NCBI RefSeq assembly: GCF_043195105.1
Contig: NZ_JBAFWO010000002.1
Origin: NCEH01 sp002257205
GTDB lineage: Bacteria > Pseudomonadota > Alphaproteobacteria > Rhizobiales > Xanthobacteraceae
Strand: one strand, 5' to 3'
Length of the DNA stretch: 64,000 nucleotides
Part shown: positions 43,226 through 52,080 of the stretch, in pieces
Layout of the letters: every line of letters starts with the position of its first letter
How positions within the stretch are numbered: position 1 is the stretch's first letter
Notes under the pieces: model-generated
What the model was told of the DNA's origin: nothing
The model's input: the letters and a program-made list of their open reading frames with translations, nothing else
Databases searched by the model: none
Program-made: the position numbers and the translations under genes

Positions 43226-45655
43226 ATGACTGCTCGGGTCCGAGTCATCGTGAAACTGGCCGCCGTCCTCGGCATCGCGCTCAGCGCCGCGATGGCGACG
43301 ACTGCCGGTTCCATCCTCATCGCCGGTCCCGCGGCCGCTCAATCCGCCTCGAACATCGTGGTCGAAGGCAATCGCCGCGTCGACGCGGCGACGATCCGGT
43401 CCTATTTCGCGGTGAAGCCAGGCGAGTCGCTCTCGCCCGCCAAGATCAACGAGGGCCTCGCGGCCCTCTATGCCACCGGCCTGTTCTCGGATGTGAACAT
43501 CTCCCACCAGGGCGGCCGGCTGGTGGTGCGCGTCTCCGAAAACGAGGTGATCAATCGCATCGCCTTCGAGGGCAATAAGAAGCTCAAGGACGACGCCTTG
43601 CTGGCGGAGATCCAATCCAAGCCGCGCGGTGCCTTGTCCAAGGCCGTGGTGCAGGCGGATACCCAGCGCATCATCGAGGTTTACCGCCGCGCCGGTCGCA
43701 CCGACGTCAAGGTCAATCCCGTCACCATCGATCGCGGCAATGGGCGTGTCGATCTGGTGTTCGAGATCACCGAGGGTGAGAAGGTCGGCGTCAAGGAAAT
43801 TAAGTTCGTCGGCAACAAGGCGTTCTCAGACTACAAGCTGAAGGACGTGATCACCACGACGACCACCAATTGGCTCTCCTTCCTCAAGTCCACGGACGTC
43901 TATGATCCGGATCGCGTGAATGCGGACCAGGAATTGCTGCGTCGCTGGTATTTGAAGAATGGCTATGCCGACTTCCGCATCATCGCCGCCAATGCAGAGC
44001 TCGTTCCCGCAACCAGCGGTTCACCGGCCGGCTATGTGATTACCTTCACATTGGACGAAGGCGCGCAGTATCGCTTCGGCAAGGTGGATGTGGTCTCCAA
44101 TATCCGCGACGTGCCGGCCGCCAACCTGCGCAGCGCGCTGCGCATGAGCGAGGGGCAGGTCTATAACGCCGAGCTGGTCGAAAAATCGGTCGAGAACGTC
44201 ACCATCGAGGTGTCGAAGAGCGGCTATGCCTTCGCCCAGGTGCGGCCGCGCGGCGATCGCGACTTCGAGAACAAGCGCATCAACGTGCTGTTCGTTGTGG
44301 AAGAGGGGCCGCGGGTTTACGTGGAGCGCATCGAGGTGCGCGGCAACACCCGGACCCGCGACTGGGTTATCCGTCGCGAATTCGATATCGGCGAGGGCGA
44401 TGCCTATAACCGCGTGATGGTCGATCGTGCCGAACGCCGCCTGCGCAATCTTGGCTACTTCAAGTCCGTCAAGATCACCAACGAGCCTGGCTCGGCGCCC
44501 GACCGCATCATCCTGGTGGTGGATGTGGAAGACCAGCCGACGGGTGAGTTCGCGGTGTCTGGCGGCTATTCGACCTCGGACGGCTTCATCGCCGAAGTCT
44601 CTCTGGGCGAGAGGAACTTCCTTGGCCGTGGCCAGTATGTGAAGATTTCCGGCTCCTTCGGCCAGAACGCCCAGGGCGCGGAATTCTCCTTCACCGAACC
44701 TTACTTCCTCGGCTATCGGCTCTCGGCTGGCATCGACTTCTATTGGAAGGAAACCAGCGCGACCAGCTACACCTCCTATAATACCAACACACTTGGTGGA
44801 GGCTTCCGCTTCGGTCTTCCGATCACCGACGAAATCACGCTGGCGCTGCGCTACAACCTCTATCAGCGCGAGATCAACCTCGACTGCGCCGTGTGGGGCG
44901 ACCCCTTCCTGACCTGCGCGGGAACTGCGTCCTGGGCGATCATCGAGGCGGTGGCGCAAGGTGCGACCATCACGTCGGCGGCGGGCTATACGCTCTCCTT
45001 CAACGGGCTCGACAGCAACATCAACCCGACCTCCGGCCTTTATGCGGAATTGAAGCAGGATTTCGCTGGCCTCGGCGGCGATGTGAACTTCATCCGTACC
45101 TCGGCTGACGTCCGCTATTACTATCCGCTGATCAGCGACTGGGTGCTGTTGGTGCACGGTCAGGCGGGCCACGTGAATGCCTGGGGCGACCAGGATTTGC
45201 GGATCATGGACAATTTCTTCATGGGTCCGAATCTGGTTCGCGGCTTCGCCCCGAACGGTATCGGCCCCCGCGACATGGCCTCGCTCTCCCAGGACTCCCT
45301 GGGCGGCACGTCCTACTGGGGCCTGTCGGCTGAAGTTCAGTTCCCGCTCGCCTTCCTGCCCAAGGACATCGGTCTGAAAGCGGCGGTGTTCGCGGACGCT
45401 GGCTCGCTGTTCGACTATCAGGGCCAGACCACCTTTGTGGGTGCCCCGGCGCCGTACACCTGCCCGGCGGGTGCCCAGAACGCGACCGGCAATGTCTGCG
45501 TGTTCGACGATAACGGCATCCGGTCCTCGGTGGGCGCGAGCCTGATCTGGCAGTCGCCGTTCGGTCCCCTGCGCTTCGACTATGCCTGGGTTCTGAGCCA
45601 GCAAGCCTACGACAAGGACCAGGCGTTCCGCTTCTCGGGCGGCACCAAGTTCTAA
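43226..45655 (+). CDS. bamA: Outer-membrane protein assembly factor BamA
   Basis: An 809-residue Omp85 protein that inserts beta-barrel proteins in the outer membrane. A signal peptide ends near 'GPAAAQS', followed by five POTRA repeats (about residues 40-440; e.g. 'NIVVEGNRRVDAATIRSYF') and a C-terminal barrel with 'NLVRGFAPNGIGPRD' (the VRGF motif) and terminal 'FRFSGGTKF'. The ATG at 43226 gives a normal signal peptide. It lies downstream of rseP and upstream of the lipid A genes. Confidence 0.96.
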   Translation: MTARVRVIVKLAAVLGIALSAAMATTAGSILIAGPAAAQSASNIVVEGNRRVDAATIRSYFAVKPGESLSPAKINEGLAALYATGLFSDVNISHQGGRLVVRVSENEVINRIAFEGNKKLKDDALLAEIQSKPRGALSKAVVQADTQRIIEVYRRAGRTDVKVNPVTIDRGNGRVDLVFEITEGEKVGVKEIKFVGNKAFSDYKLKDVITTTTTNWLSFLKSTDVYDPDRVNADQELLRRWYLKNGYADFRIIAANAELVPATSGSPAGYVITFTLDEGAQYRFGKVDVVSNIRDVPAANLRSALRMSEGQVYNAELVEKSVENVTIEVSKSGYAFAQVRPRGDRDFENKRINVLFVVEEGPRVYVERIEVRGNTRTRDWVIRREFDIGEGDAYNRVMVDRAERRLRNLGYFKSVKITNEPGSAPDRIILVVDVEDQPTGEFAVSGGYSTSDGFIAEVSLGERNFLGRGQYVKISGSFGQNAQGAEFSFTEPYFLGYRLSAGIDFYWKETSATSYTSYNTNTLGGGFRFGLPITDEITLALRYNLYQREINLDCAVWGDPFLTCAGTASWAIIEAVAQGATITSAAGYTLSFNGLDSNINPTSGLYAELKQDFAGLGGDVNFIRTSADVRYYYPLISDWVLLVHGQAGHVNAWGDQDLRIMDNFFMGPNLVRGFAPNGIGPRDMASLSQDSLGGTSYWGLSAEVQFPLAFLPKDIGLKAAVFADAGSLFDYQGQTTFVGAPAPYTCPAGAQNATGNVCVFDDNGIRSSVGASLIWQSPFGPLRFDYAWVLSQQAYDKDQAFRFSGGTKF

Positions 45656-45669
45656 TCCTGTCCTCTCAT

Positions 45670-45703
45670 GCGGGCGTCGGCGGTCTTGCCGCCTGACGCC
45701 CGC
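45670..45703. repeat. Long hairpin in the bamA-lpxD gap
   Basis: A stem of 14 base pairs (45670-45683 with 45689-45703, one bulged T) and a 5-base loop directly follow bamA. There is no T-run, so read-through into lpxD is expected. It could protect the bamA transcript end or partly attenuate. Confidence 0.5.
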
Positions 45704-45717
45704 AGCGTATCTAAATC

Positions 45718-46800
45718 ATGAGCGATCCTCTCTTTTTCCCCCTGCCGTCACCGCTGACCCTCGCGGAGGTTGCGGCACTGAGCGGAGCGCGCGCCCTGGC
45801 GGGTGACCTGCCCGCGGGTGATCTGCCCGAAGGCTGTCTTGTCCGCGGGGTCTCAACCCTCGCCGACGCCGGGCCGGGCGATCTGGCCTTCTTCGATGCG
45901 CCGCGCTACCGCAGCGAATTCGAGGCGACCCGGGCCAGCGTCTGCATCACGACCGAGAAACTCGCGGAAGGCGCGCCGGCCGGCCTGATCGTGCTGGTGT
46001 CCCCGCGTCCCGCGCTCGCCTTCGTCAATGTCACCCGCTCCCTGTTTGCCACCGCGCTGCGGCCGCAACCTGTGTTCGGCCATCAAGGCATTGCGCCCGG
46101 CGCCTTCATTCATCCCACCGCCCGGCTCGAGGACGGCGTGACTGTCGATCCCGGCGCGGTGATTGGCCCGGACGTCGAGATCGGCGCGCAATCGGTGATC
46201 TGCGCCAATGCGGTCATCGGTGCCGGTGTGCGCATCGGCCGGGAGACATCCATCGGCGCCGGGGCCATCCTGATTCATGCGCTGGTCGGCAATCGCGTGA
46301 TTCTTCACAGCGGCGTGCGCATCGGCCAGGACGGATTCGGCTATCAGCCGAGCCCGCGCGGTCATCTCAAAGTGCCGCAGATCGGCCGGGTCGTGATCCA
46401 GGATGATGTGGAGATCGGCGCCGGCACGACCATCGACCGCGGCGCGCTGCGCGATACCGTCATCGGCGAAGGTACCAAGATCGATAATCTCGTGCAGATC
46501 GCCCATAATGTGGTGATTGGCCGCCATTGCGTGATCGTCTCGCAGACCGGCATCTCGGGCAGCACGACCCTCGGTGATTTTGTCATGCTGGGCGGCCAGG
46601 TGGGCGTAATCGGCCATGTGCGCATCGGCGACGCGGCGCAGATCGCGGCCTCGTCCAATGTGAAAGACGATGTTCCGCCCGGCGTGCGCTGGGGCGGATC
46701 GCCGGCCAAGCCGGTGCGGGAATGGTTTCGGGAAGTGACCGCGCTGAAGAAATTGGGTCAGGCAAGCACCCGACGCAGCGATGAAGGGGGGGACGAATGA
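45718..46800 (+). CDS. lpxD: UDP-3-O-(3-hydroxymyristoyl)glucosamine N-acyltransferase
   Basis: A 360-residue lipid A enzyme that adds the N-linked hydroxyacyl chain. The N-terminal uridine-binding domain (about residues 1-110) is followed by a left-handed beta-helix of hexapeptide repeats. The catalytic His lies in 'LVQIAHNVVIG', and 'GQDGFGY' is a family motif. No clear ribosome site precedes the ATG. The stop overlaps fabZ (ATGA). Confidence 0.95.
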   Translation: MSDPLFFPLPSPLTLAEVAALSGARALAGDLPAGDLPEGCLVRGVSTLADAGPGDLAFFDAPRYRSEFEATRASVCITTEKLAEGAPAGLIVLVSPRPALAFVNVTRSLFATALRPQPVFGHQGIAPGAFIHPTARLEDGVTVDPGAVIGPDVEIGAQSVICANAVIGAGVRIGRETSIGAGAILIHALVGNRVILHSGVRIGQDGFGYQPSPRGHLKVPQIGRVVIQDDVEIGAGTTIDRGALRDTVIGEGTKIDNLVQIAHNVVIGRHCVIVSQTGISGSTTLGDFVMLGGQVGVIGHVRIGDAAQIAASSNVKDDVPPGVRWGGSPAKPVREWFREVTALKKLGQASTRRSDEGGDE

Positions 46801-47303
46801 GCGACGCCAGCAGCAGCCCCGAGGCTCTTTCGGCCGAGAGCGAATGCAAGGTGCTTGCGAGCGCCGATCTGCAAAAGATCCTCCAGTGCCTGCCGCATCG
46901 CTATCCGTTCCTGCTGGTGGACCGGGTGGAGCGCATCGACAGTGACAATTCCTGCGTCGGCGTGAAGAACGTCACGGCCAACGAACCGCATTTCCAGGGC
47001 CATTTCCCCGGCAATCCGGTGATGCCCGGCGTGCTCATCATCGAGGGCATGGCGCAGACCGCCGGCGTGATCTGCATTCTCTCAAAGCCCGAGCGCCCGG
47101 CGGACCAGCCACCGCCCTTGGTTTATTTCATGACCATCGACGAGGCCAAGTTCCGCCGTCCCGTCGTGCCGGGCGACGTGCTTGAATATCACATGACCAA
47201 GATCTCGCGTCGCCGCAACATGTGGTGGTATCGCGGCGAGGCGAAAGTGGGCGGCGAGCTTGTCGCCGAGGCGCGCCTTGGCGCGATGATTACCGGATTC
47301 TGA
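46797..47303 (+). CDS. fabZ: 3-hydroxyacyl-[acyl-carrier-protein] dehydratase FabZ
   Basis: A 168-residue hotdog-fold dehydratase of fatty-acid elongation. It competes with LpxA for 3-hydroxyacyl-ACP, so its position among lipid A genes is functional. The active-site His is in 'QGHFPGNPVMPGV' and the Glu in 'IEGMAQTAG'. The ATG overlaps the lpxD stop, and lpxA starts one base after its own stop. Confidence 0.96.
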   Translation: MSDASSSPEALSAESECKVLASADLQKILQCLPHRYPFLLVDRVERIDSDNSCVGVKNVTANEPHFQGHFPGNPVMPGVLIIEGMAQTAGVICILSKPERPADQPPPLVYFMTIDEAKFRRPVVPGDVLEYHMTKISRRRNMWWYRGEAKVGGELVAEARLGAMITGF

Positions 47304-47304
47304 T

Positions 47305-48111
47305 GTGCCCCTGATTGACCCTCTCGCGCGTGTTTCCGACGGCGCCATCCTCGCCGACGATGTCCAGATTGGCCCGTTCTGCACCGTCGGGGCGGACGTC
47401 ACGCTTCATGCCGGTGTCCGGTTGATCTCCCATGTGAACGTGCAGGGGCAGACCACCATCGGTGCGCGCACCGAGGTTTATCCCTTCGCTTCGCTCGGCA
47501 CGCCGCCCCAGTCCGTGCATTATAAGGGCGAGCGCACAGGGCTCACCATCGGCATGGATTGCGTGATCCGCGAACATGTGACGGTCAATATCGGCACCGC
47601 CGGCGGGCGCGGCGTGACCCGCATCGGCGATGGCTGCATGCTGATGACCGCCGCCCATGTGGGGCACGATTGCAACGTCGGCAACCATGTGATCTTCGCC
47701 AATAATGCCACCCTCGGCGGCCATGTGGACGTGGGCGACCATGTGTTTCTCGGCGGCCTGTGTGCGGTACATCAATATACCCGCATCGGTGCGCAGGTGA
47801 TGGTCAGCGGCATCACCGGCGTGCGCGAGGATGTGATTCCCTATGCCTATGTGCTCGGCCAGGCCGGGCGTCTGGTGGGCCTCAACACCATCGGCATGAA
47901 GCGGCGCGGTTTCACGCGGGCGGATCTGCATGCCGCGCGGGCCGCCTATCGCGATCTGTTCTTCGGCGCCGGCGTGTTCGCGGAACGTCTCGCGCGGCTG
48001 CGCGAACAGACCGAGGCCTCGCCGTTCGCACGCGAGATTGTGGATTTCATCGACGCCGGCAAGAATCGCGCGCTCTGCCAGCCCGCGCGCGGCGTCGTGC
48101 ACGAGGAATGA
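47305..48111 (+). CDS. lpxA: UDP-N-acetylglucosamine O-acyltransferase
   Basis: A 268-residue trimeric hexapeptide-repeat enzyme that catalyses the first step of lipid A synthesis using the UDP-GlcNAc made by GlmU. The catalytic His is in 'TAAHVGHDCNVG', and the C-terminal helical part contains 'LNTIGMKRRGF'. It starts with GTG at 47305; the ATG at 47303 is out of frame. Confidence 0.95.
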   Translation: MPLIDPLARVSDGAILADDVQIGPFCTVGADVTLHAGVRLISHVNVQGQTTIGARTEVYPFASLGTPPQSVHYKGERTGLTIGMDCVIREHVTVNIGTAGGRGVTRIGDGCMLMTAAHVGHDCNVGNHVIFANNATLGGHVDVGDHVFLGGLCAVHQYTRIGAQVMVSGITGVREDVIPYAYVLGQAGRLVGLNTIGMKRRGFTRADLHAARAAYRDLFFGAGVFAERLARLREQTEASPFAREIVDFIDAGKNRALCQPARGVVHEE

Positions 48112-48115
48112 GCCG

Positions 48116-49051
48116 GTGACCCGTGCGCCGGTACAACACGGGCTGAAGGCGCAGGGCCTTGGCCCGGCCGGCGGCGCACCCGGTGTTAACGCCTCAACTT
48201 CTGTCCAGGAAGGGCCGCTGGCCATCGTCGCCGGCGGCGGCGCATTCCCGGCGGCGGTCGCGGAAGCGGTGCGCGCCCAGGGGCGCGATGTTCTGCTGCT
48301 GCTCATGAAGGGCTTCGCCGATCCGGCTCTGGAGCGTTATCCCCACCATTGGTTCCGCCTCGGTTCGCTCGGCAGCGTCTCCGCCGTGGCGCGCGCCCGC
48401 GGGGTGCGCGACGTGGTGATGGTGGGAACGCTCACCCGCCCGCGCTTGTCCGATCTCGGGCTGGATTGGACCACCATCCGCCTGCTGCCGCGTGTCGCGC
48501 GGCTGCTGCGCGGCGGCGATAACCATCTACTGTCCGGTGTCCTGGGCCTCGTGGCGGAGCAGGGCTTTCACCTCATCGGCGCGCACGAGGCGGTGCCGGG
48601 GCTGCTGCTGCCGGAAGGCGTGCTCGGCCATGTCCAGCCGAGCGCCGAACAGCAAGCCGATATCAAGCTCGGCCTTTCGGTGGTGCACACGCTCGGCCCG
48701 TTCGATGTGGGGCAGGGGGTGATCGTGGTGAACGGCTTCGTCGCCGCCGTGGAGGCCGCCGAAGGCACCGATGCCGTGCTGGCGCGCTATGAAGCCCTGC
48801 GCACCAGCGGGCGGCTGCGCTTTCCCATGCGCGCGGGCGTGCTGGTGAAGGCGCCGAAGCCCGATCAGGATCGCCGGGTGGACCTGCCGTCCCTCGGCCC
48901 CGGCACCGTCGCCTGCGCGGCGCGGGCCGGGCTTGCCGGAATCGCCTTCGAGGCCGGCGGGGTCATTGTTCCAGATCCGCAGGAACTGGTCCGCGCGGCC
49001 GATGCCGCAGGCCTGTTCGTGCTCGGCGTCGCGCCGGGGGGGCGGGCGTGA
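48116..49051 (+). CDS. lpxI: UDP-2,3-diacylglucosamine pyrophosphatase LpxI
   Basis: A 311-residue DUF1009-type hydrolase that cleaves UDP-diacylglucosamine to lipid X, replacing LpxH in alphaproteobacteria. Motifs: 'LAIVAGGGAFPAAVAEAV' near the N-terminus, 'GGDNHLLSGVLGLVAEQGF', 'DVGQGVIVVNG' and 'AGLAGIAFEAGGVIV'. I chose GTG 48116, preceded by GAGGAA, giving a somewhat long N-terminus of about 35 residues before the family core. The stop overlaps lpxB. Confidence 0.92.
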   Translation: MTRAPVQHGLKAQGLGPAGGAPGVNASTSVQEGPLAIVAGGGAFPAAVAEAVRAQGRDVLLLLMKGFADPALERYPHHWFRLGSLGSVSAVARARGVRDVVMVGTLTRPRLSDLGLDWTTIRLLPRVARLLRGGDNHLLSGVLGLVAEQGFHLIGAHEAVPGLLLPEGVLGHVQPSAEQQADIKLGLSVVHTLGPFDVGQGVIVVNGFVAAVEAAEGTDAVLARYEALRTSGRLRFPMRAGVLVKAPKPDQDRRVDLPSLGPGTVACAARAGLAGIAFEAGGVIVPDPQELVRAADAAGLFVLGVAPGGRA

Positions 49052-50223
49052 GCACCGGTCTGCCGGCGCGCCCGCTGCGCGTTTTTATCCTGGCGGGTGA
49101 GGAATCCGGCGACATGCTGGGTGGTGCGGTCATGGCGGGCCTGCGCCAGCTCGCGCCTGCCGGCGTCGTTTTCACCGGGGTCGGCGGGCCGCGCATGCAG
49201 GCGGCGGGGCTGGCGAGCCTGTTTCCCATGGACGATCTGACCGCCATCGGCTTCGGTCAGGTCTTCGCCAAGCTGCCCACCATCCTCAAGCGCCTGCGCG
49301 AGACGGTTGAGGCCATCTGCGCCGCTCCGCCGGACGTCCTGGTGCTGGTGGATGCGCCGGACTTCACCCATCGCGTGGCCGCGCGGGTGCGGCGTCACAA
49401 TACGCAGATCCCGATTGTGAAATATGTGTCGCCCACGGTCTGGGCGTGGCGGCCCGGCCGGGCGAAGGCCATGCGGCCGTCCATCGATCATCTGATGGCC
49501 TTGCTGCCGTTCGAACCGGATGTGCATCTGCGCCTTGGCGGGCCGCCGACCACTTATGTCGGCCATCCGCTGCTGGAGCGGCTCGCCGAATTGCGGGCGA
49601 GTGCGGCGCAACCGGCGCGTCCCGCCCATGAGCCGCCGCTGGTCCTGGTGCTGCCGGGCAGCCGGCGCAGCGAGGTGGAGCGGCTGGGCGCGGTTTTCGG
49701 ACAGGCGATCGGGCATCTTGCAAGCCAACGCCCGCTGGACGTGGTGTTGCCCACACTTCCGCGCCTGCTGCCCATGGTCGAGGCCCTGGTTGCGGACTGG
49801 CCGGTGCACCCGCGCGTCGTTACCGACGCGGAGGAAAAATATGCCGCGTTCCGTACGGCGCGGGCCGCGCTCGCGGCGTCCGGCACGGTGACGCTGGAAC
49901 TGGCGCTTTCCGGTGTGCCGACGGTTGCGGCCTATAAGGTGGCGGCGTGGGAAGCGGTTATCGCGCCCTATATCCTGAAGCTGCCCAGCGTCATCCTGCC
50001 CAATCTCATCCTCGGCGAGAATATCGTGCCGGAATTTCTCCAGCACGATTGCACGCCCGAGCGGCTTTCGGGCGCGCTGGGCCGGCTGCTGAAGGATGGC
50101 GCGGATCGGGACCGGCAGATCGAGGCGTTCGCGCGGCTGGATGAGATCTTCGGTACCGAGGACGAGGCCCCGAGCCTGCGCGCCGCGCGGGTGGTGCTCG
50201 CCACGGCCGCCGCCCGGCGCTGA
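49048..50223 (+). CDS. lpxB: Lipid A disaccharide synthase
   Basis: A 391-residue GT-B glycosyltransferase joining lipid X with UDP-diacylglucosamine to form the lipid A disaccharide. It shows 'ILAGEESGDMLGG', 'GVGGPRMQAAGL', 'YVSPTVWAWRPGRAKAM', 'LPGSRRSEVERL' and 'ASGTVTLELAL'. The GTG start overlaps the lpxI stop. It is the last gene of the supercluster; a terminator follows at 50356. Confidence 0.95.
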   Translation: MSTGLPARPLRVFILAGEESGDMLGGAVMAGLRQLAPAGVVFTGVGGPRMQAAGLASLFPMDDLTAIGFGQVFAKLPTILKRLRETVEAICAAPPDVLVLVDAPDFTHRVAARVRRHNTQIPIVKYVSPTVWAWRPGRAKAMRPSIDHLMALLPFEPDVHLRLGGPPTTYVGHPLLERLAELRASAAQPARPAHEPPLVLVLPGSRRSEVERLGAVFGQAIGHLASQRPLDVVLPTLPRLLPMVEALVADWPVHPRVVTDAEEKYAAFRTARAALAASGTVTLELALSGVPTVAAYKVAAWEAVIAPYILKLPSVILPNLILGENIVPEFLQHDCTPERLSGALGRLLKDGADRDRQIEAFARLDEIFGTEDEAPSLRAARVVLATAAARR

Positions 50224-50310
50224 TATCCCGCGTTTTCGGCCGTGTCCCGACGGTGTGCCCAAGCTGCTCGCCCCGTGGTGGCGCGCGACCTTGCGGTTTC
50301 TTGAAACACA

Positions 50311-50355
50311 ACGCCCCTTCAAACGACGCCCCTTAAAACGACGCCCCTTAAAACG
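50311..50355 (+). repeat. Three tandem 15-bp repeats
   Basis: Three head-to-tail copies of ACGCCCCTTaAAACG cover 50311-50355. The second and third are identical and the first differs at one base. They sit in the non-coding gap between lpxB and the terminator. This could be a simple variable-number repeat. Confidence 0.8.
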
Positions 50356-50386
50356 AAAAACGCGGCCCTTCGGCCGCGTTTCTTTT
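50356..50386. terminator. Bidirectional terminator between lpxB and gltA
   Basis: A 10-bp stem (50358-50367 with 50372-50381) with a CTTC loop has an A-run to the left and T-rich sequence to the right. It serves the convergent lpxB and gltA genes. Confidence 0.85.
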
Positions 50387-50445
50387 GGTAGGAAGCGCCG
50401 GCGCCAGGCGGTGCCGCGAGCCTCGAAAGGCTCACGCGGCGTGCA

Positions 50446-51756
50446 TCACTTGCGCTTGGCCATCGGCACGTAGTCGCGACGCTCGGCGCCGGTGTAGAGC
50501 TGGCGGGGACGGCCGATGCGCTGGCCCGGATCCTCGATCATTTCCTTCCACTGGCCGATCCAGCCGACCGTGCGGGCAACCGCGAACAGCACCGTGAACA
50601 TGGTGGTGGGGAAGCCCATCGCCTTCAGGGTGATGCCGGAATAGAAATCGATGTTCGGATAGAGCTTCTTCTCGATGAAATATTCATCGTGCAGCGCCAC
50701 GCGCTCCAGCTCGATGGCCACGTCCAGTAGCGGATCGTCCTTGATGCCGAGTTCGGTAAGAACCTCGTGGCAGGTCTGCTGCATGATCTTGGCGCGCGGG
50801 TCGTAATTCTTATAGACCCGGTGGCCGAAGCCCATGAGGCGGAACGGATCGTTCTTGTCCTTGGCGCGGTTCACGAATTCCGGAATGCGCTCAGGACGGC
50901 CGATTTCCGTGAGCATCTTCAGCGCGGCTTCGTTCGCGCCACCGTGGGCCGGTCCCCACAGGCAGGCGATGCCGGCGGCAATACAGGCGAACGGGTTGGC
51001 CCCCGAGGAGCCGGCGAGACGCACCGTGGAGGTGGAGGCATTCTGCTCGTGGTCGGCATGGAGGATGAAAATCCGGTCCATGGCGCGGGCGAGCGTCGGG
51101 CTCACCTTATAGTCCTCGCACGGAACGGCGAAGCACATGTTCAGGAAGTTCGAGGTGTAATCCAGCGAGTTCTGGGGATACACGAACGGCTGGCCGATGG
51201 AATATTTATAGGCCATCGCGGCAAGGGTCGGGATCTTCGCGATCATGCGGATCGACGCGATCAGGCGCTGCTGCGGGTCGGAAATATCGGTCGAGTCGTG
51301 ATAGAAGGCCGAGAGCGCGCCGACCGAGGCCACCATGATGGCCATGGGGTGGGCGTCGCGGCGGAAGCCCTGGAAGAACCGGGTCATCTGCTCGTGAACC
51401 ATCGTGTGACGGGTCACGGAATAATCGAAATCGGCCTTCTGCGCGGCGGTGGGCAGTTCGCCATAGAGCAGGAGATAGCAGGTCTCCAGGAAGTCGCCGC
51501 CTTCGGCGATCTGCTCGATGGGATAGCCGCGATAGAGCAGCACGCCTTCATCGCCGTCGATATAGGTGATCTTGCTCTCGCACGAAGCCGTGGAGGTAAA
51601 GCCCGGGTCGTAGGTGAACATCCCGGTCTGGCCGTACAGCTTGGAGATGTCGACGACCGAGGGGCCGATGGTTCCGCCGTTGACCGGCAGGTCCCAGCTC
51701 TTCTCACCCACTGTCAGCTTGGCGGCTGAACCTGCGGTTTTGGTGGTGGCGTCCAT
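50446..51756 (-). CDS. gltA: Citrate synthase
   Basis: A 436-residue type I citrate synthase condensing acetyl-CoA and oxaloacetate in the TCA cycle. The catalytic histidines are in 'LWGPAHGGANE' and 'GFGHRVYKNYDPRA', and the catalytic Asp in 'PNIDFYSG'. It has the N-terminal beta domain of the hexameric Gram-negative form. The start at 51756 follows GGGAG; ATG 51768 is an in-frame alternative. Confidence 0.96.
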   Translation of the reverse strand: MDATTKTAGSAAKLTVGEKSWDLPVNGGTIGPSVVDISKLYGQTGMFTYDPGFTSTASCESKITYIDGDEGVLLYRGYPIEQIAEGGDFLETCYLLLYGELPTAAQKADFDYSVTRHTMVHEQMTRFFQGFRRDAHPMAIMVASVGALSAFYHDSTDISDPQQRLIASIRMIAKIPTLAAMAYKYSIGQPFVYPQNSLDYTSNFLNMCFAVPCEDYKVSPTLARAMDRIFILHADHEQNASTSTVRLAGSSGANPFACIAAGIACLWGPAHGGANEAALKMLTEIGRPERIPEFVNRAKDKNDPFRLMGFGHRVYKNYDPRAKIMQQTCHEVLTELGIKDDPLLDVAIELERVALHDEYFIEKKLYPNIDFYSGITLKAMGFPTTMFTVLFAVARTVGWIGQWKEMIEDPGQRIGRPRQLYTGAERRDYVPMAKRK

Positions 51757-52030
51757 AAGGTCTCCCATCTGTAAGCGGGGAAATGGTACCACCTTCGCGG
51801 ATGCGAAGGGTCTGGCGCGCAGTCGTAAACCCTCCCTAATTTTGCCGCAAGCGTGACCATGCCTTCATGGGGCGCAACACGCGGTGAAGCGGGCCGAAAC
51901 CCTTTGCCGCGTCTTGATTCCATTGTGTCGGCGGATGCGGATTTTTCGCGTCCGCTCCGTCAATCTCCTGCCGCGTCGCGGGAAAAACGGCGGTATCAAT
52001 GCTCGAAAATCGGCCGACGAGGCACAAATG
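51757..52030 (-). promoter_or_regulatory. Upstream region of gltA with a leader hairpin
   Basis: Together with the terminator at 52031-52060 this is a 324-base gap without a gene. A hairpin with 7-bp stem (51792-51798 with 51803-51809) lies about 40 bases before the gltA start, in its probable leader. Further upstream on the minus strand a weak promoter candidate of the TTGCGG-N17-TACGAC form can be read. Nothing else is recognised. Confidence 0.3.
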
Positions 52031-52060
52031 AAAACGCCCGGCGCAGGGCCGGGCGTTCGA
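52031..52060 (-). terminator. Terminator of the glucan synthase gene
   Basis: A 10-bp perfect stem (52033-52042 with 52048-52057) lies just downstream of the minus-strand gene ending at 52081. Read on that strand it is followed by TTTT. Confidence 0.8.
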
Positions 52061-52080
52061 TCAAGGTGCCATCCGGGAGC

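Noticed and set aside
45661..45717. True terminator between bamA and lpxD
   Set aside because: The hairpin is strong, but no T-run follows and lpxD needs transcription from upstream; it is listed as a hairpin only.
50296..50307. GTTTC-TT-GAAAC palindrome near lpxB as a second parS
   Set aside because: It lacks the central CACGTG core of parS, so it is a chance short palindrome.
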